From: an uncultured Candidatus Melainabacteria bacterium
GTDB lineage: Bacteria > Cyanobacteriota > Vampirovibrionia > Gastranaerophilales > Gastranaerophilaceae
Assembly: GCA_947364235.1 (NCBI GenBank)
Contig: CANARY010000003.1
Coordinates: 120,868 to 184,867 of the forward strand
Direction: 5' to 3'
Length of the DNA: 64,000 nt
The position numbers and the translations under genes are program-made. The notes under the pieces were generated by a model, which did not search any database, was not told the DNA's origin, and saw only the letters and a program-made list of their open reading frames with translations. Positions 41,643 through 50,708 of this stretch are shown here, piece after piece. Position 1 is the first letter of the stretch; each line of letters opens with the position of its first letter.

Positions 41643-44546
41643 ATGTCAGGATTTAATGTAAAATTGGCAGATGGTACAACAATTAAGATTAATGCTGGTG
41701 AAAAGCTTGAGGATATTAAAGCTAAGTTTGGAGAAGAGGCTCAAAATGTTTTTGAAGGGATTGACTGCAATAATAACGGGACTCTTGATACTAATGAAAT
41801 TGATGGTTTAAAAGCTAAGTTTACAGAAAATAAGTATACAGTGGAAGTTGCTGAGGACGGTAAAACTCCGAAGAAGGCTTTTAATGATGCAATGCAGGTT
41901 ATGAAAAACAGATATGGAGATACTCTTGCAGAAAACTTTAAAGCGGACGAATCTGATAAGTGGGAGGTTAAATCGGGCAACACTTTATGGAAAATTGCGA
42001 AAGATATTCTTGAGGATGAAGGGCTTCCTGTGGATGCGCGTTCAATTAATGACAGAATTGCCCAGATTGCAAAATTAAATAATCTTAAGGATGTTAATAA
42101 TGTAAGAATCGGGACAAAACTTATTTACAAATTGACTGACGCGGGTGTGCAAAAAGTTAAAGAAGCTGGAAATAATTCGGCGGCTGCATTTGACGGTGCA
42201 GTTCGACGCCACAAAAGTTCTCCTGCCGAAGGCAGGAGAACAGGTACTGTACCTGTTGAATCTCTAACAAGCGGTAAAGAGTCAACAATTAAGGTTACAC
42301 CTAACGGTTTAGACGATAACTGGGATGGGATCCTTGTTAAAGAGAAAATTGATGAAAAAGACGTTGGTAAGTATACTAAAACAGAAGGCGAAGATACAAA
42401 AGAAGCTTATTTGATACAAATGGAAGACGATGTGTACTTATCTGCAGGTTCTTTTGAAGAGCTGCAGAAGCTTGTTAATGATTATAAAGCTGTGTTAGCA
42501 AAAGTTAAACCGGAAGTGGCGAATGAGGCAGAGGATGCCAAAGCTACAAGAAAATCAGAGAATTTGGCAGCCTTAAAAGAGCTTGCTTCATTGGCTGACA
42601 ATAATGTTGCTGCTCTTAAACTTATAGCAAGTAAACTTCAAGACGATACTTTGATCGACATAACTTCTGACGAGTACAAAGCTTTTGTTCAGGATTTGAT
42701 TTTGACAAGAGATGCAGATGTGCTGTACGCGTTATTGCATGATAATGATGATGTGACAAGTATTGTTATAAGAAATGACAAAACTGCGCATGAGTATATT
42801 GCAGGCTTGTATCAGGAAATCAGAGCAAAAGAAAAAGCCGGTGTAAGATTGACTGATGAAGAGATTGCGCTTAAAGATGTTGTTGCAGAATTTAAAGGTC
42901 ATAACGGTTATAAGATAGAAGCTGATACAGAAAAAGGTGTTCATCAAAAATATATGTCTTATAATAATATGGATGGAACACCACAGTATCAAGTGGAGTT
43001 TGGCGGGAACTGGTATTATGCAAAAGATGCTAAGCTCCTTGATGAATTTTTGACTAAACTTGAAGCTGCAGATACTGATGAGAAGAAAACAACTTTGTTC
43101 AAAGAGTATGCTAATACAAAAGACCCTGAGCTTGCAAAATGCCTGGCAAGAAATGCTCAAAATCTTAAAGCTTCTAACGACGATATTCTTGCTCTGTTAA
43201 ATTCAGATGGTCTTGAAGTAATCAATAGCTTGAATACCGATTCTGTATATGACAAGACTGTGTTAGATGCTGTTGTTGCACGTGCTAAAGATATTTATAC
43301 AACAGATAAAGGCAATCTTGAAAATGCGGTTTATCTTGAAAAGGTGATGGCTTGGATTGATAAGAGTGATTTGTCCGATGATGATAAGACTAAGCTAAAA
43401 ACAGAAATCGCTGATACTTATTTTGAGAAAGACGCTGATGGTAATTATACTTTTAATCCTTCAAGAATTCCTACTCAGGGAGAAGCGTATGGCTTAGCTT
43501 ATTTGCCGGATATATTTAAAGAAGCTTTTGTAAAATACACCAAGTTAGATGATATGGGTAAGGGCAGGTACAATCAAGGTATTGAGAATGCTTTGTATGG
43601 TACTTATACAGTACCTCATTATGCTGAAATGGTTAATAAAATGGAAACAGCAGAAGATGTGATTGATTTTATTGACAACAAAGTTGCACAAGATAGAAAC
43701 TACCACCTTCCTTATGATAAAATTTTAGAAAAATTCCCTGATAATCCGGAAATAATAAGCCGATTGGCTAAATATGCTGATGATAATAGTACGATTTCTG
43801 ATGCAAACAGAGTTATTTTAGTTAAGCAATTTATGACTGCTGATGCAAATGGTGATTTTACATTTGATCCGGCAAAATTGCCTGAGGGCTTGAAAATCGA
43901 TAATGTAATAAATATTCTGCCGAAAGATTGTTCAAAAGATGGCAGCGCAAAACTTTATGATGCGATTTTGAATTCATATACAAAAGTACCGGATGATGGC
44001 GATGAAAGTCTTAATAAGTTGTTGGGAGGACATTACCGTAATGTAAAAGAAGCTCCGAAAGATAAAGAAAAGCTTATGAAATTAGTTGATACAATTAAGG
44101 TTGGCTCTGCAAACGGTAATCAGTTAATAGATATATTGAGACGGTGTAATTTATCAGAAGAAGAAATGGCAAAATTATATGCAAAATGTTCTGATACAAA
44201 GAAGCGTGATATGATAGAAGGCGGTTATACAAGAAACGGTGCTTTGCATTTTGTAAAACGAGGTGAATCTATTGATAAGATTGTGAAAAACTATTTAAGA
44301 ACTCATCTGGAAAAATTCCCGAGATTGAAGAAATCTGTTGACAGTGATCCTAAAAAATGGACTCCCGAAAGAATTACCGAAGCGCTTGATGATTATCTGA
44401 AAGATTTCAGAGCAGATATTCTAAAAGATCTGGGAATATCAGACCCTAAAGTAATACAAGCGGGTGATATTATAGATTTGGATAAAATCAAATGGGATGA
44501 TGATGATCGTCAGCCTGGCTGGTGGAATTACAATTTCACTTACTAG
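41643..44546 (+). CDS. Large EF-hand and LysM protein
   Basis: The protein has 967 residues from ATG 41643, which has AAAGGAG eight bases upstream. An EF-hand calcium loop (DCNNNGTLDTNE) is at residues 41-52, a LysM domain at about 107-164, and a degenerate LysM-like domain at about 865-950 (LHFVKRGESIDKIVKNYL). The long middle is helical, Asp/Lys-rich and without enzyme motifs. No signal peptide is seen, yet LysM implies contact with peptidoglycan, so non-classical or flagellar-type export is suspected. Two perfect inverted repeats interrupt the coding region near codons 192-205. It is transcribed from a FliA-like promoter. Confidence 0.78.
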   Translation: MSGFNVKLADGTTIKINAGEKLEDIKAKFGEEAQNVFEGIDCNNNGTLDTNEIDGLKAKFTENKYTVEVAEDGKTPKKAFNDAMQVMKNRYGDTLAENFKADESDKWEVKSGNTLWKIAKDILEDEGLPVDARSINDRIAQIAKLNNLKDVNNVRIGTKLIYKLTDAGVQKVKEAGNNSAAAFDGAVRRHKSSPAEGRRTGTVPVESLTSGKESTIKVTPNGLDDNWDGILVKEKIDEKDVGKYTKTEGEDTKEAYLIQMEDDVYLSAGSFEELQKLVNDYKAVLAKVKPEVANEAEDAKATRKSENLAALKELASLADNNVAALKLIASKLQDDTLIDITSDEYKAFVQDLILTRDADVLYALLHDNDDVTSIVIRNDKTAHEYIAGLYQEIRAKEKAGVRLTDEEIALKDVVAEFKGHNGYKIEADTEKGVHQKYMSYNNMDGTPQYQVEFGGNWYYAKDAKLLDEFLTKLEAADTDEKKTTLFKEYANTKDPELAKCLARNAQNLKASNDDILALLNSDGLEVINSLNTDSVYDKTVLDAVVARAKDIYTTDKGNLENAVYLEKVMAWIDKSDLSDDDKTKLKTEIADTYFEKDADGNYTFNPSRIPTQGEAYGLAYLPDIFKEAFVKYTKLDDMGKGRYNQGIENALYGTYTVPHYAEMVNKMETAEDVIDFIDNKVAQDRNYHLPYDKILEKFPDNPEIISRLAKYADDNSTISDANRVILVKQFMTADANGDFTFDPAKLPEGLKIDNVINILPKDCSKDGSAKLYDAILNSYTKVPDDGDESLNKLLGGHYRNVKEAPKDKEKLMKLVDTIKVGSANGNQLIDILRRCNLSEEEMAKLYAKCSDTKKRDMIEGGYTRNGALHFVKRGESIDKIVKNYLRTHLEKFPRLKKSVDSDPKKWTPERITEALDDYLKDFRADILKDLGISDPKVIQAGDIIDLDKIKWDDDDRQPGWWNYNFTY
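42217..42256 (+). repeat. Two adjacent perfect palindromes inside the LysM gene
   Basis: An 11-bp perfect stem (42217-42227 with 42231-42241, loop GAA) abuts an 8-bp one (42240-42247 with 42249-42256). They encode the Ser/Pro/Arg-rich stretch SSPAEGRRTGTVPVE between the LysM and helical parts, and look like an in-frame palindromic insertion. Confidence 0.7.
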
Positions 44547-44638
44547 CCATGTTGACAAACAGATGAAAATAGTAAATAATATGAGTATAGGGGCAAGCCC
44601 CAAGCAAGTGCGAATTACTTGAGGCTTGACTTAGTACC

Positions 44639-44716
44639 CTATGAATTGAATAAAAGTTTTAATGCTATTGCAAGCATGCCTAATGCTAGTGATAGCATTA
44701 TTATTTTGTCAATCAT
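44639..44716 (-). CDS. 25-residue membrane peptide
   Basis: A short frame starts at ATG 44716 with a perfect AAGGAGG seven bases upstream and encodes 25 residues: MIDKIIMLSLALGMLAIALK followed by LLFNS. It is one hydrophobic helix with a positively charged Lys near each end, like regulatory small proteins of membrane complexes or type I toxins. It lies alone in the 275-bp gap between the LysM gene and the amidohydrolase gene. Downstream on minus a long imperfect hairpin (about 44588-44626) could be its terminator. The ribosome site is the main evidence. The function is unknown. Confidence 0.6.
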   Translation of the reverse strand: MIDKIIMLSLALGMLAIALKLLFNS

Positions 44717-44821
44717 AGCTTTACCTCCTTCTATACCACCGATTTCTTAGTAAACTCGTGTGTGGGCGAAGGTTGGTGATACTACCCGTATAACTATAAT
44801 ATTATGCAATTTAAATGCTGT

Positions 44822-45628
44822 CTATACTGAATATGTATTAAATAATTTCAAGGAATTCTGATATAATAAATTATTTAAAAGAGTCTTATCTTCAAAACTT
44901 TCTTGAAATTGTTTTAAATTAAAAGCATAAGAGTCTGGTCTCTGATTGAAATCACCCACAGGAGCATCAGAAGCCCACATTATGCGGTGGGTAAAATCTC
45001 CGCGTTTTGTGTTTTGGAGCTTCTCAACTAAAAGCTGAATGTCTTCCAAATCAACCCACGAAGTATCAACATAAAGCGTGGCGGTTTCCTGTTCAATTGA
45101 TTCAACCATAATATCAATAGCAGCTTCGTGTGAATGCTTCGGGCCGGTTGAAAGATGCCCTAAAATAATCGGAACATCCGGAAACTCTTTTGCTTTTTTA
45201 TATATAAGCTCAGGAGAAGAAAATCTTGATTTGATATGTCCTGAATGATACAAACAAGGTTTTTTAAACTCGCGTGCTGCTTTTAAATAATCGTCGTATT
45301 TTTCAGAATCAGCCGGAAGTTTGCTAATCTCCGGATGAATTTTTAACCCGATAAACTCAGGATGTTCACTTAAAAGCCGGCGGATATTATCAGCGTTTTC
45401 AGTTCTTTCAACTTCGCAAACAGCAAGAGGTTTAAGCTTTGGAAATTTTTTGCAAACGTCAAGCATTTCAAGATTGCATTCAAGCTCGTCTTTACCAATC
45501 TGAGGGTCGATGCCTTCAAGATTAGAGCAGATTGCAAAATCAACATCGCCGATAATCTCCATTAAAAATTCAGGTGAAAAATTACCTAAAAACGATTTTC
45601 CTACATGTGTATGCGAATCAATTATCAC
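44822..45628 (-). CDS. Metal-dependent amidohydrolase (TIM-barrel hydrolase)
   Basis: This 268-residue member of the amidohydrolase-2 family has the N-terminal metal motif IDSHTHVG, the second His in GLKIHPE (about 100), HSGH (about 130), ILGHLS (about 155) and the C-terminal Asp in MWASDAPVGD (about 215). It should hydrolyse or decarboxylate a small substrate that cannot be named. The start is GTG 45628 and it overlaps radA by 11 bp on the minus strand. Confidence 0.85.
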   Translation of the reverse strand: MIIDSHTHVGKSFLGNFSPEFLMEIIGDVDFAICSNLEGIDPQIGKDELECNLEMLDVCKKFPKLKPLAVCEVERTENADNIRRLLSEHPEFIGLKIHPEISKLPADSEKYDDYLKAAREFKKPCLYHSGHIKSRFSSPELIYKKAKEFPDVPIILGHLSTGPKHSHEAAIDIMVESIEQETATLYVDTSWVDLEDIQLLVEKLQNTKRGDFTHRIMWASDAPVGDFNQRPDSYAFNLKQFQESFEDKTLLNNLLYQNSLKLFNTYSV

Positions 45629-47039
45629 GTGCTACCCCTCTGGTAATTGCTTCTAAAATCTTTTTGACTTTTACAATTTCAATGCCTTCGATTTTGTCTT
45701 GAATTTCGTTAGCTTCCGGAATAATAATGCGTTTGAAGCCGAGTTTTTGTGCTTCTGTAATTCTTTTTTCAATATGATTAACAGCTCTTATTTCACCGGA
45801 AAGCCCGATTTCTCCGACAATAGCAGTATGAGAATCGAAAACAACATCTCTAACGCAGGTCACAATTGCAAGAGCAATTCCTAAGTCAGCAGCCGGCTCA
45901 TCAACATCCATTCCGCCGATTACATTAACATAAACATCCTGCTTAGAAAGGTTAAGCCCTATTCTTTTTTCAAGTACAGCAAGAATTTGCAAAACTCTTC
46001 CTGTGTCAACTCCGTTTGCAACTCTTCTCGGTGCTGGATAAGGAGTTGTGCCGACTAGCGCTTGAATTTCAATCAACAAAGGTCTGGTGCCTTCACTTGT
46101 TACAATAATTGTACTGCCTGGCGTTTGAGTCTGGCTGTACTCTTTTAAGAAAAGCTCGCTTGGATTGCGCACTTCTGTCAAGCCGCGTCCGCTCATTTCA
46201 AAAATTCCGACTTCCGAAGTATTACCAAATCTGTTCTTAACTGAGCGTAGAATTCTATAAGTTTTGTACTTATCTCCTTCAAATTGGATAACTGTATCAA
46301 CCATGTGTTCAAGAACTTTAGGACCTGCAATATTCCCTTCTTTTGTTACATGTCCGATTACAATAATCGAAATATTTTGACCTTTAGCTGTGTGCATTAA
46401 AATATTACAGCATTCTCTAATCTGTGAAACGCTTCCTGCTGAGCTTTGAATTTGAGAAGTGTAAATTGCCTGAATACTGTCAACAATTACTAAATCAGGC
46501 TTCATCTCTTCAATATATTTTTTCGCAAGCTCAAGATTTGTTTGCGGGTAAATGTACAGCCTATCTGTTTTTATGCCCAATCTCTCTGCTCTTAATTTAA
46601 TTTGGCTGGCAGATTCTTCTGCTGAAATGTACAAAACTTTTTTTCCGCTTTTACAAAGCTCGCCTGCTGTTTGTAAAAGCAAAGTTGATTTTCCGATACC
46701 AGGGTCGCCGGCTAAAAGTACAAGAGAACCTTGGACAATGCCCTGACACAATTCACTTGTAGTGCTATTGGCTGCACTAATACATTTACCTCTTCCTCCG
46801 CCAAGAACTCTATCAAACTCAGAAATATTTGTACTCATTCTAATTTCTGAATTCATTTCAATTTCGTCAAGCTTCATTGGAGGAAAAGTATCATGAACTT
46901 CTGCTGGTGCATTCTTTAAAGAAACAGTTGATTCTTCTACAAAAGAACCCCAGCTTCCGCATTCAGGGCATTTGCCTAAATAACCTGCTGTTTCATACCC
47001 GCAGCTTTGACATACATATTTTGACTTAACTTTTGCCAT
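45618..47039 (-). CDS. radA: DNA repair protein RadA/Sms with an internal insertion
   Basis: The 473-residue DnaB-like helicase processes recombination intermediates. It has the zinc finger (CQSCGYETAGYLGKCPECG, 10-28), Walker A GDPGIGKS (111-118), the RadA motif KNRFG (about 266) and a C-terminal Lon-like domain. Family members normally run VLGGG directly into (I/V)VPGS ahead of Walker A. Here residues 83-100 (RGKCISAANSTTSELCQG) are extra, 18 codons exactly, and their DNA resembles the window's repeat family. The insertion is in frame and the catalytic motifs are intact, so activity is probably preserved. Confidence 0.95.
   Translation of the reverse strand: MAKVKSKYVCQSCGYETAGYLGKCPECGSWGSFVEESTVSLKNAPAEVHDTFPPMKLDEIEMNSEIRMSTNISEFDRVLGGGRGKCISAANSTTSELCQGIVQGSLVLLAGDPGIGKSTLLLQTAGELCKSGKKVLYISAEESASQIKLRAERLGIKTDRLYIYPQTNLELAKKYIEEMKPDLVIVDSIQAIYTSQIQSSAGSVSQIRECCNILMHTAKGQNISIIVIGHVTKEGNIAGPKVLEHMVDTVIQFEGDKYKTYRILRSVKNRFGNTSEVGIFEMSGRGLTEVRNPSELFLKEYSQTQTPGSTIIVTSEGTRPLLIEIQALVGTTPYPAPRRVANGVDTGRVLQILAVLEKRIGLNLSKQDVYVNVIGGMDVDEPAADLGIALAIVTCVRDVVFDSHTAIVGEIGLSGEIRAVNHIEKRITEAQKLGFKRIIIPEANEIQDKIEGIEIVKVKKILEAITRGVARDN
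46740..46793 (-). repeat. Repeat-family copy E, in-frame insertion in radA
   Basis: These 54 bp (18 codons) are absent from the normal RadA architecture. On minus they contain GGTAAATGTAT, identical over 11 bases to the first glgC-leader unit, and ACTACAAG 20 bases after GGTAAAT, matching copies A and B. Unit length equals that of the intergenic copies (53-55 bp). Confidence 0.65.
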
Positions 47040-47043
47040 AAAA

Positions 47044-47604
47044 TTATTGAGTAATCGGTATAATTAACTTTTGCCCGATTGATAAAGCATTCGGATTAGC
47101 CATTTTATTTGCGTTCTGAATTCTGCCGACTTTATCCATGTCAAAAGTACCATAAAATCTGATTACTATACTTTCTAAAGTGTCGCCTTCTTTTACAACA
47201 TATTCTTCGTTAATAGATGCAGATACAGCTCCCTTTTTCGAAGATGTGCTGTCAGCTGGTATAAATGTAAATCTTCCTGATGATTCTGAAGCCGGCTTCT
47301 TAACCGGAGCTAAAGTATCATCTTTTGGTGTGGAAAAATTAATTAAAAGGCTTATAAATGTTGTAATAAGCAAAGTTATAATCACACCGGCAATCAAGCC
47401 TGTAACAAAATAAACTTGAGGTGCTTTTTCATTTTTCTGTGCTTTTACGCCGAAAGACTGCCAGAGAGCGTCAAGTTCGCGATTTTTGCTTTGTGTTCTG
47501 TAAAAATCTTCATCCTGATGTGCTCTGTTGTAACGGCTTAGAGCCTCCATCATTGCAACTCTTTCTCTGGTAATATTTGATCTTCTCAGTGTTGTACTTT
47601 TCAT
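47044..47604 (-). CDS. Membrane-anchored LysM protein
   Basis: The 186-residue bitopic protein has a charged cytoplasmic N-terminus (1-65), a membrane helix (about 67-90, VTGLIAGVIITLLITTFISLLI), a Ser/Pro linker and a C-terminal LysM domain (about 134-184: YVVKEGDTLESIVIRFYG, ending LSIGQKLIIPI). It binds peptidoglycan from the inner membrane. It lies 4 bp upstream of radA on the minus strand, though a functional link is not obvious. Confidence 0.85.
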   Translation of the reverse strand: MKSTTLRRSNITRERVAMMEALSRYNRAHQDEDFYRTQSKNRELDALWQSFGVKAQKNEKAPQVYFVTGLIAGVIITLLITTFISLLINFSTPKDDTLAPVKKPASESSGRFTFIPADSTSSKKGAVSASINEEYVVKEGDTLESIVIRFYGTFDMDKVGRIQNANKMANPNALSIGQKLIIPITQ

Positions 47605-47707
47605 AAATCCTCACCAATTTAAGTTATATTCAAAATTTAACATAAAATCGAGGCATGCGCAAATTTGTAAAGTATTTTGTGAAGTTTTGTTAAGAGCTGC
47701 TGGTGCT

Positions 47708-48559
47708 TTATTCTTTATTTATTGAAAAATAAACGTCTTTTAATCTTTTTTTGCTTATATGTGTATACAGCTGGGTTGTTGATACATCGCTGTGTCCAAG
47801 AAGTTCTTGAACGACTCTTAAATCCGCTCCGTTTTCCAAGAGATGGGTTGCAAAACTATGCCTTAATGTATGTGGAGATATGTTTTTATGGATAAGTTTG
47901 CCCTGATTGTGAATGAATGTGTAAACATCTTGGCGGGTAATTACACGTCCTGTTTCTAAAATAAGAAGTTTTTTAGTATTCAGATTGTATTTTTTTATAA
48001 TCAATTCTCTTTGAGGCATGTAATTTTGTACAGCTTTTTTCGCTGCTTCTCCAATAGGAATAATTCTTTCTTTTGAGCCTTTTCCAAAACAGCGGATATA
48101 TTTTGAGGATAAATCGATATCGCCGAGTTTTAAGTTTACAAGTTCAGAGACCCGAAGCCCGCTGCTGTATAGAAGCTCAAGTATTAAGCTTTCCAGTTCG
48201 GTCAGATTGTTTTTAAGCATTTCTTCAATTTCTTTTACTGAAACAACTTTTGGAAGTTTTTGAGGCATCTTGGGCTGTTCAAGAGTTGATGCCGGGTTTT
48301 TTGAGATGATTCCTGTTGAAGATGACCATTTAAAAAATCCGCGCAGAGATGCAATTTTTCGAATGACGCTTGCTGGTGCAAGTTCGCGTTCGCGAAGAGT
48401 TCTTATATAAGAATTTATTGTCATTCTGTTGATTGATTCAATATTGTCAATGCTGCTGGAAAAGTCATATAAATCACGTCTGTATGCGTCAATTGTGTTT
48501 GACGAAAGCCCTTTTTCAAGTTCAAGATATTCTAAATATTGTGCGATAATTTGATGCAT
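47708..48559 (-). CDS. xerD: Tyrosine recombinase XerC/XerD
   Basis: The 283-residue recombinase has an N-terminal SAM-like core-binding domain (about 5-85) and a catalytic domain with the full set: Arg in YSSGLRVSELV (about 137), Lys in GKGSKERIIP, His-x-x-Arg in HTLRHSFATHL, His in LLGHSDVSTTQ and nucleophile Tyr in QLYTH (about 270). It resolves chromosome dimers at dif, or acts in integration. The start overlaps the dacB stop (TAATG). XerC and XerD cannot be told apart here. Confidence 0.92.
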   Translation of the reverse strand: MHQIIAQYLEYLELEKGLSSNTIDAYRRDLYDFSSSIDNIESINRMTINSYIRTLRERELAPASVIRKIASLRGFFKWSSSTGIISKNPASTLEQPKMPQKLPKVVSVKEIEEMLKNNLTELESLILELLYSSGLRVSELVNLKLGDIDLSSKYIRCFGKGSKERIIPIGEAAKKAVQNYMPQRELIIKKYNLNTKKLLILETGRVITRQDVYTFIHNQGKLIHKNISPHTLRHSFATHLLENGADLRVVQELLGHSDVSTTQLYTHISKKRLKDVYFSINKE

Positions 48560-49893
48560 TATAATCTTATATAAGCTTCTCTAATTAAATAGTCTTCCAG
48601 AGTTTTCATATCAGGAATAGTTGCAGTTGTATCGTTGATGATTATACAGAAAACGTATTTATGCCCGCTTTTTGTTGTCAAAAATCCTGCAATTGAACTT
48701 ACATCACCATGTGTTCCTGTTTTTGCTCTCAAATTATTTTTAATAGGAAGCATTCTATGTGTCAGCGTTCCTTCTCCTGGAGAAGGCAAGTGCTGTAACA
48801 CTTTGCTGTTTTTATTTTTAAAAAGGTATTCTGAAATAAAATCTGCGCTAATCAGGTTATTTTTTGAGACTCCGCTTGCATCTGTTATCCTGATTTTTGA
48901 GTTATCAATTCCATTTTTTTCGCAGTATTTATTAAAAACTTTTATTCCGTTGAGATCTGTTCCTCTGTCGTCAAAAGCTTTCCCGCCGGCAAGTTTTGCA
49001 ACCGTTTCTGATATCATATTGCTGCTGTTTTTCAAGATATCATCAACTGCTGCTGACATCGGTCGGGTAACTTTATCAAGCTCTTTATCTGTCGGCAAAA
49101 CTCTATCAGATATGAAATTTTGTTTTAAATAAATCTTTTTGTCTTGAAGTGCGTTTGAAAGTTTAATATCAAAATATCTTTTCAAATTATTTGTCGGAAT
49201 GTATAAAGTTACCGGTTTGTTAACAGTTCCATTTAAAGAAAGAGTATTTGAAGAGATTGAATCATCTCTTGAGACGCTGACTTCGTTTTTGTCTCCTGTA
49301 ACAACATTATTTAAAAATACAACGGGGTATTTGCTCGGGTTAATAATTGTAGCTGCTCCGCCTTTTTGTGACGGCATGATTGTTATTTTTATTAAATTTC
49401 CATCCAGATTGTATGAATTAAACCTTGGCATAAGAACATTCATATCATCATCCCACTGCCAGCCTTCGCCCCAGCTTTTTTTCTCTAAGATAGTGTCGTC
49501 AATGAAAACTTTTTTTGTTGTTTCAATATCCATGCTGTTTACAAGTTTTTTTAAGTCGGCAGATGATAAATAAGGGTCAGCGCCAAGCTTAATTATATAG
49601 CTGTCTGTACCTCTCTGATAAATTGAAGTTGTAAATTCATAGTTTTCTCCAAGAGCTTCAACAGCTGGAATGATTGTTAATATTTTTTGTACAGAAGCTG
49701 GATGCATAAGTATTTTTTCATTCAGCTCATAAACAGGTTTTCCGCTGTTTAAGTCTTTAAAAGATACTGCAATCGAGTTTTTGTCAACGCCGGAATCATT
49801 TATAACCGAGTTAAAATCGCATTTAGGTGCGCTTTTAGCATTTACACTCAATGCCATTAAAAAAACTATTAATACTGCGAAAAACTTTTTCAT
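48559..49893 (-). CDS. dacB: D-alanyl-D-alanine carboxypeptidase, PBP4 type (S13)
   Basis: The 444-residue periplasmic enzyme has a signal peptide (MKKFFAVLIVFLMALSVNA), the active-site Ser-x-x-Lys in HPASVQKIL (about 63), Ser-x-Asn in SSNMISE (about 292) and Lys-Thr-Gly in RAKTGTHGD (about 393). It trims or cross-cuts peptidoglycan peptides. It overlaps the nitrilase gene by 4 bp and xerD by 1 bp, so translation is coupled across these genes. Confidence 0.93.
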   Translation of the reverse strand: MKKFFAVLIVFLMALSVNAKSAPKCDFNSVINDSGVDKNSIAVSFKDLNSGKPVYELNEKILMHPASVQKILTIIPAVEALGENYEFTTSIYQRGTDSYIIKLGADPYLSSADLKKLVNSMDIETTKKVFIDDTILEKKSWGEGWQWDDDMNVLMPRFNSYNLDGNLIKITIMPSQKGGAATIINPSKYPVVFLNNVVTGDKNEVSVSRDDSISSNTLSLNGTVNKPVTLYIPTNNLKRYFDIKLSNALQDKKIYLKQNFISDRVLPTDKELDKVTRPMSAAVDDILKNSSNMISETVAKLAGGKAFDDRGTDLNGIKVFNKYCEKNGIDNSKIRITDASGVSKNNLISADFISEYLFKNKNSKVLQHLPSPGEGTLTHRMLPIKNNLRAKTGTHGDVSSIAGFLTTKSGHKYVFCIIINDTTATIPDMKTLEDYLIREAYIRL

Positions 49894-50708
49894 TTTTTGA
49901 TTACCTCATAAGACTCTTTTATATCTTTTAAGACAGTGCATTGAGTCCTGAATTTGTACATTTTTTCTAAATCGATTTCTGCGTAAATTGCTCCTTCTTT
50001 TTCTTCGATTTCATCTATGATTTCGCCTTTATAGTCGATTATCATTGAGTGACCGAGATTTTCTGAACCGTCAGCAAGCATTCCTGTTTGAGTTAACGCA
50101 ACAAAATAAGACTGGTTTTCAACCGCTCGGGCTGTTGTAAGGGTATCCCAGTGAATTTTTCTTGTTTTTGGCCATGCTGCCATATTTACGAGAATATCAG
50201 CTCCGGCTTTTCGATAAGCACGGTAAATTTCCGGAAAACGAATATCATAACAGATGCTAAGTCCGAACTTAACTCCTTCAAGCTCCGCTATAACCGGATT
50301 TGAACCTGCTGTAATATAGCTGTTTTCAGTATCGCCCAGGTAAGAAAACAGGTGGTTTTTATTGTATGTACATACCAGTCCGCCGTTTCTATTAATCACA
50401 GGGCAAGAATTAAAAAGTTTATCGCCTTTTTTTTCAACAAAGCTTCCGCCAATTATATTGACTTTGTATTCTTTTGCGATTTCCTGAAGCATTTTTACAG
50501 ATTTAGCTTCTTCAATGATTTCTGCACCGGCAGGTATAGAAGGGCAATCCCAGCCAATAGTCCAGAGCTCAGGCAGAAAAACAAAATCAGGAGAATACTT
50601 TGCTAAGTTTGCCTTCAATAAATTTTTTACAGTTTCTATGTTTAACTCTGGCTCTCCGATGGCAGATTCCATCTGGATTGCAAGAAGTTTTATTTTTTTC
50701 TCAACCAT
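49890..50708 (-). CDS. Carbon-nitrogen hydrolase (nitrilase superfamily)
   Basis: The 272-residue enzyme carries the Glu-Lys-Cys triad: Glu in FLPELWTIGW (about 46), Lys in YNKNHLF (about 118) and Cys in SICYDIRFPEIYRAYRKAGAD (about 152). The YDIRFPE signature fits omega-amidase/Nit2-like members, which hydrolyse alpha-ketoglutaramate or similar amides. It overlaps its neighbours on both sides by a few to 19 bases, within a compact minus-strand cluster. Confidence 0.88.
   Translation of the reverse strand: MVEKKIKLLAIQMESAIGEPELNIETVKNLLKANLAKYSPDFVFLPELWTIGWDCPSIPAGAEIIEEAKSVKMLQEIAKEYKVNIIGGSFVEKKGDKLFNSCPVINRNGGLVCTYNKNHLFSYLGDTENSYITAGSNPVIAELEGVKFGLSICYDIRFPEIYRAYRKAGADILVNMAAWPKTRKIHWDTLTTARAVENQSYFVALTQTGMLADGSENLGHSMIIDYKGEIIDEIEEKEGAIYAEIDLEKMYKFRTQCTVLKDIKESYEVIKK

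Noticed and set aside
42732..43160. 142-codon minus-strand frame inside the LysM gene
   Set aside because: It lies wholly inside a well-supported gene, lacks a ribosome site and is rich in unlikely Ile/Cys/Phe runs; it is a shadow.
48635..49132. 165-codon plus-strand frame inside dacB
   Set aside because: Antisense shadow of the S13 peptidase gene with its conserved SxN and KTG motifs.
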